DNA from: Paramacrobiotus metropolitanus
Lineage: Eukaryota > Tardigrada > Eutardigrada > Parachela > Macrobiotidae
DNA: 64,000 bases
NCBI RefSeq assembly: GCF_019649055.1
Contig: NW_026570255.1
Coordinates: forward strand, 1,178,001 to 1,242,000
Direction of reading: 5' to 3'
Shown here: positions 11,349 through 22,686 of the stretch, one piece after another
How the letters are laid out: every line of letters starts with the position of its first letter
Numbering within the stretch: the stretch's first letter is position 1
Translations under genes and position numbers: made by a program
Notes under the pieces: model-generated
The model's database searches: none
What the model saw: the letters and a program-made list of their open reading frames with translations, nothing else
What the model was told of the DNA's origin: nothing

Positions 11349-13220
11349 CTACCACATCGAGCATGTGACTTTTGCCTGAACCGATAATCGGTTCGGGCAT
11401 CGACGAGGTTCCTTGTATTTACGCAGCTGATTTCCGACTACACGAGCCGGTTCAACCCTTCTAGGTCGAGCGAGTACAACATTGCAATCGTTGACATAGA
11501 ACTTGGTCTGAGTGGTCGCTCGCCCGGATCGGCGCAGCGGTTCCACATTAGATGCGGCACCCTCACTGTCGGAGTCGATACCATCTGCATCTACTTCTGG
11601 CTGGTGGGGTACGGGCTCACCAAACACTGTTGATTGGTCCACTTCTGCTGATTTTCCTTGAGGGGCACTCGTTTCTTGTCTTCCTCCCGCTGAAGAAGAT
11701 AAGAAACGGTCATCTCCGCTTTCCGTTTTGTGGATGACAGGCTCATCTTTAAGGGGTGCTGTGGGGATCCACCCTTCTCCTTCGCCGTCTTCGGAATCCT
11801 CGTATAACTCGTTACGGTCATAGTACCGTTTGAGTTTACTCACATGGACCACGAACTCTTGCTTCCGTCGTTTACCTTGGGTCTCGACCCGATAGGTAAC
11901 CGGAGACATCTTGGCCAAAATACGGTATGGACCATAATACCGGCTCAAGAGTTTGGTCGCTTTGCCTTTTTTACCCGCTGGATTAAAGACAAGGACCGCT
12001 TCACCGGGTTCGTACTGAACATCTCGGTTGGTGTCGCGTCCAACGATATAGTTCTGTTGGACCTCGATCTGCGCACCGGCTAGTGCGTGCAGTTCTGCCA
12101 GCCGCTCTCCAAAGTCACTGAAAAACTTCGGGACATCAGTCGGAACTAATACGTCCACCGGAAGTACGGCTTCTCGCCCATACAACATCCGGTACGGAGA
12201 GAACCCAGTCACATCGTGACAGGAGGTGTTATAGGCAAAGACCACCTATGGTAACGCCTCATCCCAAGTCTTTTGGTCGTTATCGATGAACTTGGACAGC
12301 ATCCCGGCAAGGGTTCGGTTGAACCGTTCGCAGGACCCGTTGGTCTGAGGATGGTAGCCCGAGGTAACTATCCTTTTCACGTTCAAGAGCTTACAAAGCT
12401 CGGTGGTCACTTCATTTAGGAACGGAGTACCTCGGTCGCTGAGGACTTTCAAGGGAATTCCCTGACGTAGGAAGATGTCGAACACGCGAAATCGTGCGAC
12501 CGTCTCCGCCGTTTGCGCAACCAACGACTTTGCCACTACAAACTTGGTGAACAGGTCGGTGGCCGTAATGATATACTTCTTACCACCACTTGATCTTGGT
12601 AACGGACCCAGTACGTCCGTAGCCACAATTTCCCAAGGGCCTTCGGCACAAAAGGGCTGCAGTGGCCCCGCCGTAGCCGTGGTCGGAATATTCCGTGTCT
12701 GGCACGGTACACATGTCGCGACGTAACGTCGGACATATTCCACCATAGCAGGGAAAAAGAATCGTTCCCGGACCCCATCCCACGTTCGTCCGAACCCGAG
12801 GTGCCCTACGTACTTCTCGTCATGGCACTCTCGTAGGATCTCTTCAGGGAGCTGCTTTGGCACTACCAACAGCAACTGCTCCTCTCTGGACCCGTTCGCC
12901 CGCCATCGACGATACAAGATCCCGTCCTTCAACACGTACGACTTTCGTACGATCGTGCCCTCCGCCTCGGGTGGAAACTCCCGAAGTCGCTCCAAGACAA
13001 ACGCGTCCTTGGCCTGCTCGGCAGGGAAATCTCTCTCCGGCCGGTCAACAACAGCGACGACCATGTTGACCTGATGGACCGGTGGATAACGCGACAAACA
13101 ATCACCATCGTGGTGAGTCGCTCCCGGTTTGTACCGGATCTCGAGCTCAAAGTCTTGCAGCCGCAGCGTCCAGCGCACAAGTCGGCTGTGCAGTGTTTGG
13201 ACTCCCATGATCCAACACAA
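11349..13220 (-). pseudogene. Integrase region of the LTR element, with in-frame stop
   Basis: The frame 13220-12246 starts in the tail of RNase H, runs through the HHCC zinc module (His pair, then CVPCQ) and the catalytic core, in which the D, D and E positions are visible (ATDVLGP, SDRGTPF, GSCERFN). A TAG at 12243-12245 interrupts the core end. The same frame resumes at 12242 and runs to 11349, with a YYGPYRIL GPY/F module and a C-terminal acidic/basic tail. Integrase inserts the cDNA into the host chromosome. Here it is relic sequence: the catalytic residues survive but the frame is cut. Confidence 0.85.
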
Positions 13221-13490
13221 GCTGTGATGACATCAGTGATCATCCGCTGAAAAGCAGCAGGTGCATTCCGTAGGCCGAAAGGGAGAACTTGGTACTCGTA
13301 AAAAGCACGACCAGCCTGAAAGGCTGTGATCGCCTTCGAGTCTTCGGCCAAAGGTACTTGCCAGTCCCCGGACTGACAGTCAAGTGTCGTGAAGTACTTC
13401 GACCCACTCAGACATGTCAGACAATCCTCCACGTTTGGAAGCGGAAACTTGTCGGGTACGGTCAACGCGTTGACCGCCCGGAAGTCCTGG
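12929..13490 (-). pseudogene. Reverse transcriptase fragment with internal deletion
   Basis: The frame from about 13465 carries the RT motifs around VPDKFPLPNVED, the first catalytic aspartate region (FTTLDCQSGDWQ) and the LPFGLRNAPAAFQ block. At about 13222 the sequence jumps straight into the last residues of RNase H. The YxDD catalytic motif, thumb and nearly all of RNase H are missing, a deletion of several hundred codons relative to intact Ty3/gypsy elements. It is also one base out of frame with the upstream protease frame. Confidence 0.8.
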
Positions 13491-14778
13491 CAAAGCCGGC
13501 GCCCTTCTTATCGGAGCCCTTTTTAGCTATTATCACCGGACTACTCCAAGGGCTCGTCGACCGACGAATCACGCCCTTTTCCAACATACTTATGACCACT
13601 GTGTCTAACCATTTGAACTCTTCAGGCGAGTATCGGTACTGCCGTTGCGATACCGGTTGCACACCAGGTTTTAATTTTATTTCAAACGGCGACACATCTC
13701 CATTACCCATGCACTTGTCATTAGTATGAAATAGATACATATATCTATTAATCAACTTTAGCACTTTTGGGCCCACATCTCGGGTCTTTAGGTCACACAC
13801 GTCAAAACTTTTTAATGACAAAGTTTCCCACGTGTACTCCCACGCTGACAGGTTCAGTTCGGCTTCGGCACCTGTAAGACGCGGAAAGTTAGTATTAGAT
13901 GGTGTAGTTTCAACCATCAATACTTCTTGGAGTACCTTTGGTGGCTCTTGCAGCCCACTTTGGTTCCCGCTGACCAGTGGTTGGGACGTCACGTCCACGA
14001 GCAGGTCCAACTGTTGCAACATGTTGCAACCGATCACCACATCGTGACCTTTCATGGTAAATTCATTGAACACGATGAATGGGACGATATCCCGTTGTCC
14101 AGCTGTTGCCACTTGCAACAGCACCTGTCCCTGGGCCTCCATCATCTGTCCGTTGGCACATTCGGCTTCGATGGTGGAAGGAGCCAAGTCGGCTCCCAAC
14201 AGGTCCACCAGTGCACGCTGGATAATGCTGATCGTAGATCCAGTGTCCACGACCGCTTCGAACTGTACACCATTCAACTCGATGGTGACTTTCGGCAATG
14301 GAGCAGTCAGCACTGCTCCGGCCAACCACACGACCTCTCCTACAAGAGAGCGTTCGTAAGCGCGCTTTCGGTCAATTACACGCCGCAGGTCATTCGACTT
14401 AACCAACCCCCTTGGCCCAACCAGCGGGGTTGTCTTGCCGACAGATAGGATTTTCTTACCTCTCTTCGGGTGCGCTTCCAAAACGCACACTTTCTTGGCT
14501 GCTAGCTCTAGCTCCTCGGCGGTGACCCCGACCTTCTGGTCGTGAATGCGCACCAACGTAGCCTGACCGTCAACCCGTGACAAGCCCAGGCTTAACTCCT
14601 CCAAGTGCACCCGGTTCAGCTTTACATCTGCTGAACCAATACGTCCGTCCAATGCTTCCACTTGCATTTCCCTCCGGATGGTGACTTTATATCCCACAGT
14701 CTTGTCCGGTATGACGACGCTCCATTCCACGATGCACTTCCGAGTACGGACTATATCCGCCCCGGTCCGACCATCCAA
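13462..14778 (-). pseudogene. Retropepsin and RT N-terminal region
   Basis: A 438-codon frame. The first half has no clear domain; the aspartic protease signature DTGSTIS lies near residue 180, followed by a hydrophobic-rich retropepsin body, then the approach to RT ending in a PWSSPVIIAKKGSDKKG stretch. The frame is lost just after, near 13490, in a G/A-rich run, and the RT continues in another frame. Protease would mature the polyprotein. The upstream limit is a TAA at 14791-14793 with the same frame open beyond it. Confidence 0.8.
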
Positions 14779-14793
14779 CAGTCCGACCCGAAC

Positions 14794-15255
14794 TTAGATG
14801 ACATCCATGGGTACATCGTTAGCAAACGACGCCCGAACCCGCAGTAGTCCATGACCAGACATTGGTATCATGGAAACTTTGACCATTGGTGGTCCTAACA
14901 ACGACTTCTCGCGCCCCATTGTCACGTCGTTGTCCAGCGGGTTCACGTCCTCCAAAGCCCGCTTCACCGGCGCTTTGGTGATGGACTCCTTCATCGGCAG
15001 CGTTTTCAACGCACCGACCACGCGTGGCACTCCTGGTTCCGACTTCCCCGGACACCATTTCAGGCCACCACGGTCATCCGCTCCGGCCGGTACATTACCG
15101 GCCACCGGTTGCTGTGGCTTACTACCACCCGGTTGTCTGACCGTGCCAACCGATGGCTCCGATTTCTTCGGCAGCCCTATCGGTTTTCGCAAAGCTTCGT
15201 CCAGCTTCTTCGCTGCGGTGCCCGGTACCTTGACCGCTCTTGACCGCGTACCCAT
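14794..15255 (-). pseudogene. Gag-like or pre-protease remnant
   Basis: About 153 codons in the same frame as the protease region, separated by a single in-frame TAA. It is rich in Lys, Pro and Gly and has no CCHC knuckle. It probably represents the region between gag and protease. Sequence above 15255 no longer resembles the element, which marks the 5' truncation. Confidence 0.45.
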
Positions 15256-15388
15256 TCATCACAGCAGCTGGAAATAATTTTTTTTGCCTATTCCATTGTT
15301 CCTCTATCTTTATGCAAAAGATCAAGTTTTTCTGAATTTTTAGCCGGTGAGGGGGCCCCTCGTCAGAAATATCATATAGTTTAATCAT

Positions 15389-16627
15389 TACTTTTGAATT
15401 AGGCTTAGATATTACAGATTACCTCCTCTTTTATATGAAACTTACCAATATGAAACATTTAGATATGGATATCAGATACCATTTTGTATTTATTTTGGAA
15501 TATACGACATAACAAGTTTTGCATAAAAAAAACAGCATCCGAGACATACTTTCTCATGAAAACACCAACATAATTAAATACAAAAACAGATTTCGGTAGT
15601 GCGCCAGAAGCATAAACGGAAAACTGACAAGAATGATAGAAATTACAAATGAGCCAGCATGTATAGCATTAGCGACTAAATGCACAAGTTAATTATCGCC
15701 ACGATGGCAAGCACAATTGTGGATGTCGACATCCACGCACTTCCCGGTGGATTCGCGTCTGGCCAAGGACCAGGAGAGCAGTACTCCATCTGCCCTGCAA
15801 AACATTTTAAATTTTGAACCATCAGCACGGTTAACTTATTTACTATATGATATTTTCAGCTGCACAATAACTGCATTCAAGTTTTACTTGAACGCAACAG
15901 ATGCTGCATTCCAGATCTACTGCATTCAAGTACGGTCAAGTACAGTTTCTCGTAGTCAAAGCATGGAATTTGAATCCGCGGTTTGGTTTCAGTTTTCACG
16001 CAGAAATAGTATACGAGAAAATTTAGGTGCCTCGATTTTCTTTTAGATCGCATAAAAAACAACTTGTTTGGTATTAAAATTCTTGTCATTTTTTTCTCTT
16101 TCGTTTGAGATATCGGTGGATAGTTTTCGTTGGGAAATGTGCAAGTTGCAACTGAAAATATCAGCAGGCGATGGCCAGCACGGAATTTGGCTGTTTGAGT
16201 ACAGGTAAGTTCCTGGTTGCGCGCGTCTTGTGGGTGGGTGGGTTTTGTAACACCTTTTTAAATTCCATTGTATAGAACTTTTGTGACATTCCGTCCAGTA
16301 AAACCGGCCAAGGCATCTCCAAAACTGTTTAATTTTGATCGTAATTTTAAAACCGTCCTAATAATGCGTTTCATTATTGGAGCCGCTTAAGTTTTACCTT
16401 TCAAATTTTTTCACGCATTTGTTGCTCGAAGCCTGCATTCCGGTAAAATTTTAGACGAAACTAATTGATAACGTTTTCACTGGTTTTGCAGTTTTTGGAG
16501 GCTTTTCCGATTATGGTAAGGTGCGTTTCGGCTATGCCTATGAGTACGCAAACGTAGAACGTTTGTTTATTGCTCCGCTCGTGTCGCAGCCGGTGTCGGC
16601 TTTGGCGGTGCCTTCCAAGGCTAATGA
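15389..16627. other. Unannotated AT-rich stretch
   Basis: No gene or repeat recognised. Open frames here are short and lack motifs. Confidence 0.4.
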
Positions 16628-16879
16628 ATGAAACCAGGACAGTGGACAACGTTAGTTTCTAAATTCGAATTTCCTGCTTTCTCAAAAACTGATCTTTACA
16701 AAGACGAAATTTCTCATATCGTGACACCTCTGGCGGCTATCAGCTGTGTAGCATTTGGGAGTGATGTGGACGAGCGGTCATTCAGGCTTACGTTGAATAC
16801 ATATCTATCTTATCTGAATGAGCCAAGGAACAGATATTTGATGGCAAAAGGTGACTGCTGTATGGTCAAGGCCTCTAGG
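16628..16879 (+). CDS. Possible unassigned exon
   Basis: An open frame followed by a good GTATGT donor at 16880. It encodes an ordinary-looking mixed sequence (for example VAFGSDVDERSFRLTLNTYL) without a recognisable domain. No matching second exon was found nearby. It may be a single exon of an unknown gene, an exon relic, or chance. Low confidence. Confidence 0.2.
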
Positions 16880-17043
16880 TATGTGTCATTGGTGTTTTCT
16901 CACCTCTGAATAACCATCGATTAGTCCTGATGTCATATGCTTCCATGGGGTTTACTACGGATCCTGAGGTATTCTGACCTGTAGGAGTAGATTGTTGAGC
17001 ATCGGGCATACTTAAACGATACTGTATATCCGAGTACAGCATA

Positions 17044-17560
17044 GAATGTCTGAGTTAGGACATTAAGGGTTCAATGGGTTTAAACCAGTACTTAGGCCAT
17101 GACTGGTTCTCTTGGTTTGAACCAAGTAAACCAAGTGAAGACAGCAAGCTGCCGTTCAACCACTCCCATGACAGTGGCCGAACTTTACTCGTTACACCCA
17201 AAAGCATCAAACCACCGACCGACAATACCATGCACTGGACATTTCTAACTGCACTCACCCCACTTTGCTTGAATCCAGTAAACCAAGTGAACCACAGTGA
17301 ACCACCGTTGAACCATCAGTGAACCACCGGTGAACCAACATATTTCATGTACCGCGCATCTCTCCCTGCGCTCACCCCGCTTTGCGTGAACCCAGTAAAC
17401 CAAGTGAACCACAGTGAACCACCATTGAACCACCAGTGAACCACCGGTGAACCAACATATTTCATGTACCGCGCATCCCTCCCTGCGCTTAACCCACTTT
17501 GCTTTACTGTAAAGTGTAAACCAAGTGAAACTTGAACTAGACTTTGAAATTTTACTGAAG
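17044..17560. repeat. Minisatellite element, copy 1 (117-bp units)
   Basis: Two-plus tandem units of about 117 bp, each containing a run of GAACCACCNGTGAACC-type 11-12-mers and an ACATATTTCATGTAC segment. The unit boundary motif recurs with a 117-bp step (ACCAACA ends at 17340 and 17457). The left end carries AATGTC...GACATT inverted hexamers (17045-17064). An inverted, closely related copy lies at 21340-21625. The peptide-like open frames here are by-products of the repeat. Confidence 0.75.
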
Positions 17561-18982
17561 TCACTCAACCCATCCGATGCGGGATGCATTGCCCATTTCG
17601 TAATTCTTTTAGAAATTGCACTGCTTTTGTAATTCCAAGGCAGATCTCAAAATAGGCAACCCCACTTTGGGCGGGATTTGCATTGACGAAAGCTCTAGTG
17701 TACCGCAGACTGCCGAAGAGCACTGTAAAAGTCCGAGTTCTTTAAGCTTTTCAAAGATTATTTGTGTTTCTTTAGTCGTTTTCACTCTTGTATTGCACTT
17801 GGGATTTTTTTTAATGTATAATAGTATGCAATGGGAAATGGAAGTACTGTGCTGCAGTTGCAGTTGCAAAAGCGGCTGTTGGCAACTTGATTTCTACCGG
17901 TATACGGCTAAATTATTGTTGCAGGAGTGGGTTTCTGTTGATTTATTCCAACGAAACATTTCAAAATCTATGAACGAAACGAATTAGAAGAAACTTGCAA
18001 AACGTGCAAAATTAAAGAATTAATAGTTACTAATTTACCGGGAGAATACCAAGCAAGATACAGTCACGCATCGGTGATTTATTATGAACAGTTGCACACA
18101 GTACCGCACACTGCACTCGTATGGCGAGATTATTAAAGAAATAGTGAAAAATTGATCTTGAGTACTGCGCATTACACATTTAAGGGTTTTCTATTTTATA
18201 AAAAAAAGAATTTAATACGTATGTTTTGCAGCTCGAATCCCATTCAACAGAAACACTAGAAAACCGATTTTCCGCAGCATTTTACTAGTGCCGCACTAAT
18301 ATGCGAACTACTCTAGTGATGACGTAACGAGACACTGGTATTGCCTGTACTGAGACCTGCCCTGGTAATTAGCTGCAGTTAATTTAATCGCTTTTGCCAA
18401 CTGCTTCTCTTGCGAATAGTGCTAAACATCGTACAACCCTACCTAAGACTGCGTCACCTTTGCAGCCTTCCTGTGGGTACATTCGAAATACTGGATGACC
18501 TATTTCGGGAGCTCGCCGTGCAGCCGTGTCTATTGATAAAATATCGTTAAAAGTTCAATAAGCCTCTTTCTTAGGTTATTTATTCCCACACTTATTATTT
18601 AGCTTATTTATTGACCAAAGCGTAGCCGAGGTCCTCTATGAGCAGCGGCAATCGAAAAGGGATGTCTGTCCGTCGGTCACCGTCACCAAATGCCCGCATG
18701 AACTGGTGTGTTTGATACTCAATGCACACATGTTCGGTGGCCGTACGTACTCAGAACCCTTGTATTAAACTCATGATGCCTGTCCACCGTTCACTACCGC
18801 CAAATGCACTTTTGCACTGGGGTTCTGGTACCGAATGAAATACTTACTAAACATGGGTTCATGCATGCGCGTATTGACCAAGGGTTTTCGGTAAGCCCGG
18901 AGATGCCCCCTTAAAGTTTCTGCCATACTCCCTATACATAAATAAGATTTCCAGTATGCCATTTGCCTGTTAATGCAGGTCC
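17561..18982. other. Unannotated stretch
   Basis: A 123-codon open frame (17616-17987, plus) has a hydrophobic stretch and a cysteine cluster (CCSCSCKSGC) but no flanking splice signals or homologous motif that I recognise, so it is not called. Nothing else is seen. Confidence 0.35.
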
Positions 18983-19031
18983 ATACGATAATATAAATTA
19001 AATTAATTTATTTTAATTTATATTATCGTAT
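18983..19031. repeat. AT-rich hairpin with 20-bp perfect arms
   Basis: Arms 18983-19002 and 19012-19031 are perfectly complementary (outer part ATACGATAATAT), separated by 9 nt. Likely a small fold-back element or a cruciform-prone AT palindrome. Confidence 0.8.
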
Positions 19032-21339
19032 CGCAGGCTTGAAGCGAATCGAAAAACCTTTCATCAGACGCACCGCAGATCTTTCAGTAGAGTAAAGTGG
19101 TGCCTCCGCAAAACGCTGAAGGATCTGCTTTTCGTTTGGAGGCTTACTGCACGAGTAAGGAACGAAAAACGAATGTAGCATGTGGATTTATAATGTAGCG
19201 AGTCACAACTGGACTGCGGCACTGGCCGCACTGCTACAGTTTGCCCAACCGTGCACTGTAACTAGCAAACCCGTTTGAAGTTGTATACTATATCCGCCCG
19301 ATAGATCTGCACGACTTTCAGGTCAGGGCGCAATCTTCCCCTTGCCGGGTACTCAGCACTAGCCTTTCCCCCACCGGTGTGCACTGCGCTTGAATTTTTC
19401 CTTATACCACACTCTGTGGTGCAAGTCGGGCGGATGCAGTAATTTTCTGCGAAATGACCCTGCGCTTAAACCGGTAAAACTGTTCGCCGGTCCAGAAAAA
19501 CAATATTCGAAAATTTTGCCGCCTACATTATTTTACTTTGCGACACGGCCAAATGGACTTCACCAAGTCAAACTCCTAACAAAGCAATGTCACACAAAAG
19601 TGTGAAAGCGTGAACGAGCAGTTTTCCAAATACACTGGTGTGTCTTAGCGAAATGTGCATTTCCCGCCATGTCACCGTTACGAAAACGTGAACTTTTCGA
19701 TCAGATGAAAGTATTACATAGGAATGTGGATTTCAGGCTATTCCGGGACCACATCGAAACGGCCACGTGTGTTACATTGCGCCACCACAACTGACAATTA
19801 AAAAAAACAACAGTTCAAAAAGGGATCATTGTTCCTCGGTTACCATTTAAATGCGTTCGAAAGGGACATTATTGCCGAAATATCACCACGTGCGTGAAGC
19901 ATGGCACAGATCGCTGCAGCGTCGTACCAAGTTTCTGGTACATACAAAGAAATTTACATTGCACCTTGACAAAACCGTACGCTAGCGAGTACACTAACAA
20001 CTGTAAAAAAGCGGTCAAGCAAGATTTACGGAGGTGGTGTTGTAATAACTAGAGCTTCATCCATCTGTACAGTTTTGCCGGTTACATGTGTGAGGCGAGG
20101 GATCACTAGCGTTCACGCCTGAGGCGCTAGGCGCTACGCCGATGGATTACGTGTCTGTGTTGTGTCTCGCTTCGGATTGGCTTGCGTTTTGTTAGTGGGC
20201 GCGGCATAGCACCGTGCTGCACGGCGTAGAATTGGCTCTACGATTTACGATCGAGCTGCGCCGATCAGTGTTGATTTTCTGTTGTCCAGACTTTCAATAT
20301 TATTAAAGTCAGCAATTGGCGGTGCGACGTCTTGTGTTTCCACATAGTTCGCAATCCAGATCGCATTGCTCACTCCACAGGATCTACTCCGTTTAGGTCT
20401 CTGTCCCTGGATCCATTCTGGATCTAGCATTAAACATGCAAATACTGTACATCCATTTCATAAGCTTTAAGCTCCTAATGAAGGAGCATAAAGTAAAAAG
20501 AAAAGCGAACTATCCATGCAACTGAATTGCGCAACCTACAGCAACCCTTTAAAGCGTTTTTTCCATCGTAACCGTTTAATTTTTATTTGTCACAGTTTTT
20601 TCAGGAATATGGGGCTTGCAGCCTGATGAGTTAAACGTTGATAAAAATTTAAGCGAAACTAGTTTATTACGGTTTTTCTTATTTTCACAGTACTTTTCCG
20701 AATACTGTACTTTAGAAGCTTGCAAAAGCGCGCTTTGTCTCATAAACGGAAACTAAGAATGCTTGACTCGGGCCATGACGGACATGATTTCTGTGCCCTT
20801 GCTTTTTATTTTGCATAGCTTTTCTCTTACTTATTATCGGGGCCGTATGTATAGCCGCTCACATATCATTGACGCGAAACCGCTGCGAAGCCGAATAAGG
20901 GTACTGTCTGCGTGATCGGTCACCACAGCCATGCAAATGCTCGCAACCGTCAAAAACGTTAAGGCGTTAGAGACGTGTGGTGGATGATTTTGCTCATTAA
21001 CCGTTCAAAAAGTTCGCCGCAAATGTTGCCCAACAATCGTTTTCTTCTGCTTTTGGGTTGTAAAATAAAATGGAAATGCGTAAAATTTTTTCTACGAATG
21101 TTGTGGATTGTTTGTACTCCGTATACGTCGAACTAGGACGTTTCGGCATACATTATTCATAGCAAATTTGTATCAAAAATGTTTGCGTAGCGTCGTACAA
21201 TTTCGTGAAAATGTATCGAATGGGTGCGTGTTTAGAATTTGGCAGCTACAGATTCACACCTCAACACTCGAAAATTATTCGTTTAGGCGGTGAATTCACA
21301 TCCCGACATTTTGACATTTAGCCTGTCGGGACATAATAT
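19032..21339. other. Unannotated stretch
   Basis: No gene recognised in 2.3 kb. Short open frames lack motifs. The composition is typical intergenic DNA. Confidence 0.4.
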
Positions 21340-21625
21340 ATTTTGGTTCATAGTGGTTCACTAGGTTTATTTGGTACAAGCAAAGTGAGATGAGCGCAGG
21401 TAGGGATGGTGTGCACATGAAATATGTTGGTTCACCGGTGGTTCACTGGTGGTTCAATGGTGGTTCACTGTGGTTCACTTGGTTTACTGGGTTCAAGCAA
21501 AGTGGGGTGAGCGCAGGGAGAGATGTGCGGTACATGAAATATGTTGGTTCACCGGTGGTTCACTGGTGGTTCTATTGGTTTAAACCAAGTTATCGCTAAT
21601 GTCCTAACTCGGACATTCTCTCGGA
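21340..21625. repeat. Minisatellite element, copy 2 (inverted)
   Basis: The reverse-complement counterpart of the 17.1-17.5 kb element: GGTTCACNGGTGGTTC runs, the ATGAAATATGTT segment and a 117-bp step between units. It ends with AATGTC...GACATT inverted hexamers (about 21599-21618), mirroring the left end of copy 1. The shared ends suggest a defined mobile unit rather than a purely local expansion. Confidence 0.75.
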
Positions 21626-21733
21626 GAGTACAGTATATCCAAGACAGAGAAAGCACTTCAGTTATAGTAGCAAATTTTCCCCATATTTAAGCCTGTAACT
21701 GTTTACCGGAATTAATAAGGTAAATCAAGCCGC

Positions 21734-22683
21734 TCAAGCCAACACATGCGGATAGGGAGGACTGTGGCATCCGCATGCACGCCATTTCTGTCCATAAGTC
21801 CACGTGTGGATCGTAACGAAAACCGAATCAATATATCTTTCTGGTGAACTCCCCCCGAAAGTGTACAGACAGCCTTCGTGAGACACCATGGCGAAGGCGT
21901 CCATGGGAACAGGTAAATTTCTTACATAATGCCATTGGTCGAAATCTGGATCGTACATCTCCACTGCGTCCGTAAGATGACCAAGAAATCCTCGGCCACC
22001 CGCCACGTAGATACGATTGCCGAGTACAGCTGCACCAGCGGATTCGCGTGCTTGATGCAGGGGTGCCATGTCGTCCCATTCGCCTGTTGTCGCATCGAAC
22101 CGTAACACTCTCTTCAGCACATTTCCAGAGTTGCAATGCGATTTCAACCCGCCACATACGAGAACGGAATCATCATCCATACTCACGACGCCAGGATACC
22201 TTAACGCATACGAAAGAGGCTTTATAGGTGACCAGGTAACCGAAACAGGATCGAAAGCGGTCACATCCGCTAAGAACTTGCTTTTAGCAATTCCGCCAAT
22301 ACAAACGATGACCTTTTTAGAATCTGCAGTGAGTTACACACGAAATGAGCTCAAAACAGCTTACATACGAACCAACTTAAAGCACAAATACCGAAAGAAT
22401 ACCGACCTTGCGCTAATTCATTCTGATTTGAGGAGACACAAACTGTCGGAGTTGTGGCAAAGTCAACATGTTGCAAGTTCTCGGCCTCGCTCACAGCATC
22501 TGTGCAGACCAGTGCATCGTCGGATTTAGTGGTTCTGATAGTCGCGTTGCGCTGGTTATATGGCGGGGAAGATGCAAAATCAGAACACGGTGGTATAGTC
22601 TGACGAGGTTCATGGTCAATGTTGGGCGCGAGGCTTTTCCACCGCGAGTCATTCTGCCCAGGCTCAGAACAGAACTCAGCCCA
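21734..22683 (-). CDS. Kelch-repeat protein, C-terminal exons
   Basis: Two exons joined by a 41-nt intron. The upstream exon (22683-22365) follows a TTTCTTTTTTCAG acceptor and encodes an acidic/Ser-rich linker of about 106 residues. The donor GTAAGC and acceptor CACTGCAG bound intron 22364-22324, and the frame continues across it (phase 1) into KKVIVCIGG, the start of a kelch blade. The last exon (22323-21734) has about four kelch blades with the double-Gly strands VLVCGG, IYVAGG and LYTFGG, each followed by a Tyr/Phe-Asp-Pro/Ala and Trp. Kelch propellers bind partner proteins and in BTB-kelch proteins present substrates to CUL3 ligase. No BTB/BACK exons were found upstream, so the gene is incomplete here. 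Confidence 0.75.
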
Positions 22684-22686
22684 CTG

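Larger units (their letters stand above)
9202..15255 (-). mobile_element. 5'-truncated, defective Ty3/gypsy-type LTR element with envelope-like gene
   Basis: On the minus strand the order is gag-like or linker region, protease, reverse transcriptase, RNase H remnant, integrase with GPY/F module, envelope-like protein, polypurine tract, 3' LTR. This is the layout of envelope-bearing Metaviridae (errantivirus-like elements). No 5' LTR or primer-binding site is found above 15255, and most of gag is absent. The copy is dead: in-frame stops near 14792, 12245 and 11216, frameshifts near 13480 and 10450, and a deletion at about 13222 that joins the RT fingers/palm start directly to the end of RNase H. 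It is an inactive endogenous relic. Confidence 0.85.

Noticed and set aside
17245-17589. Trp/Phe-rich frames over the 117-bp repeats
   Set aside because: They simply translate the GGTTCAC repeat and have no gene context.
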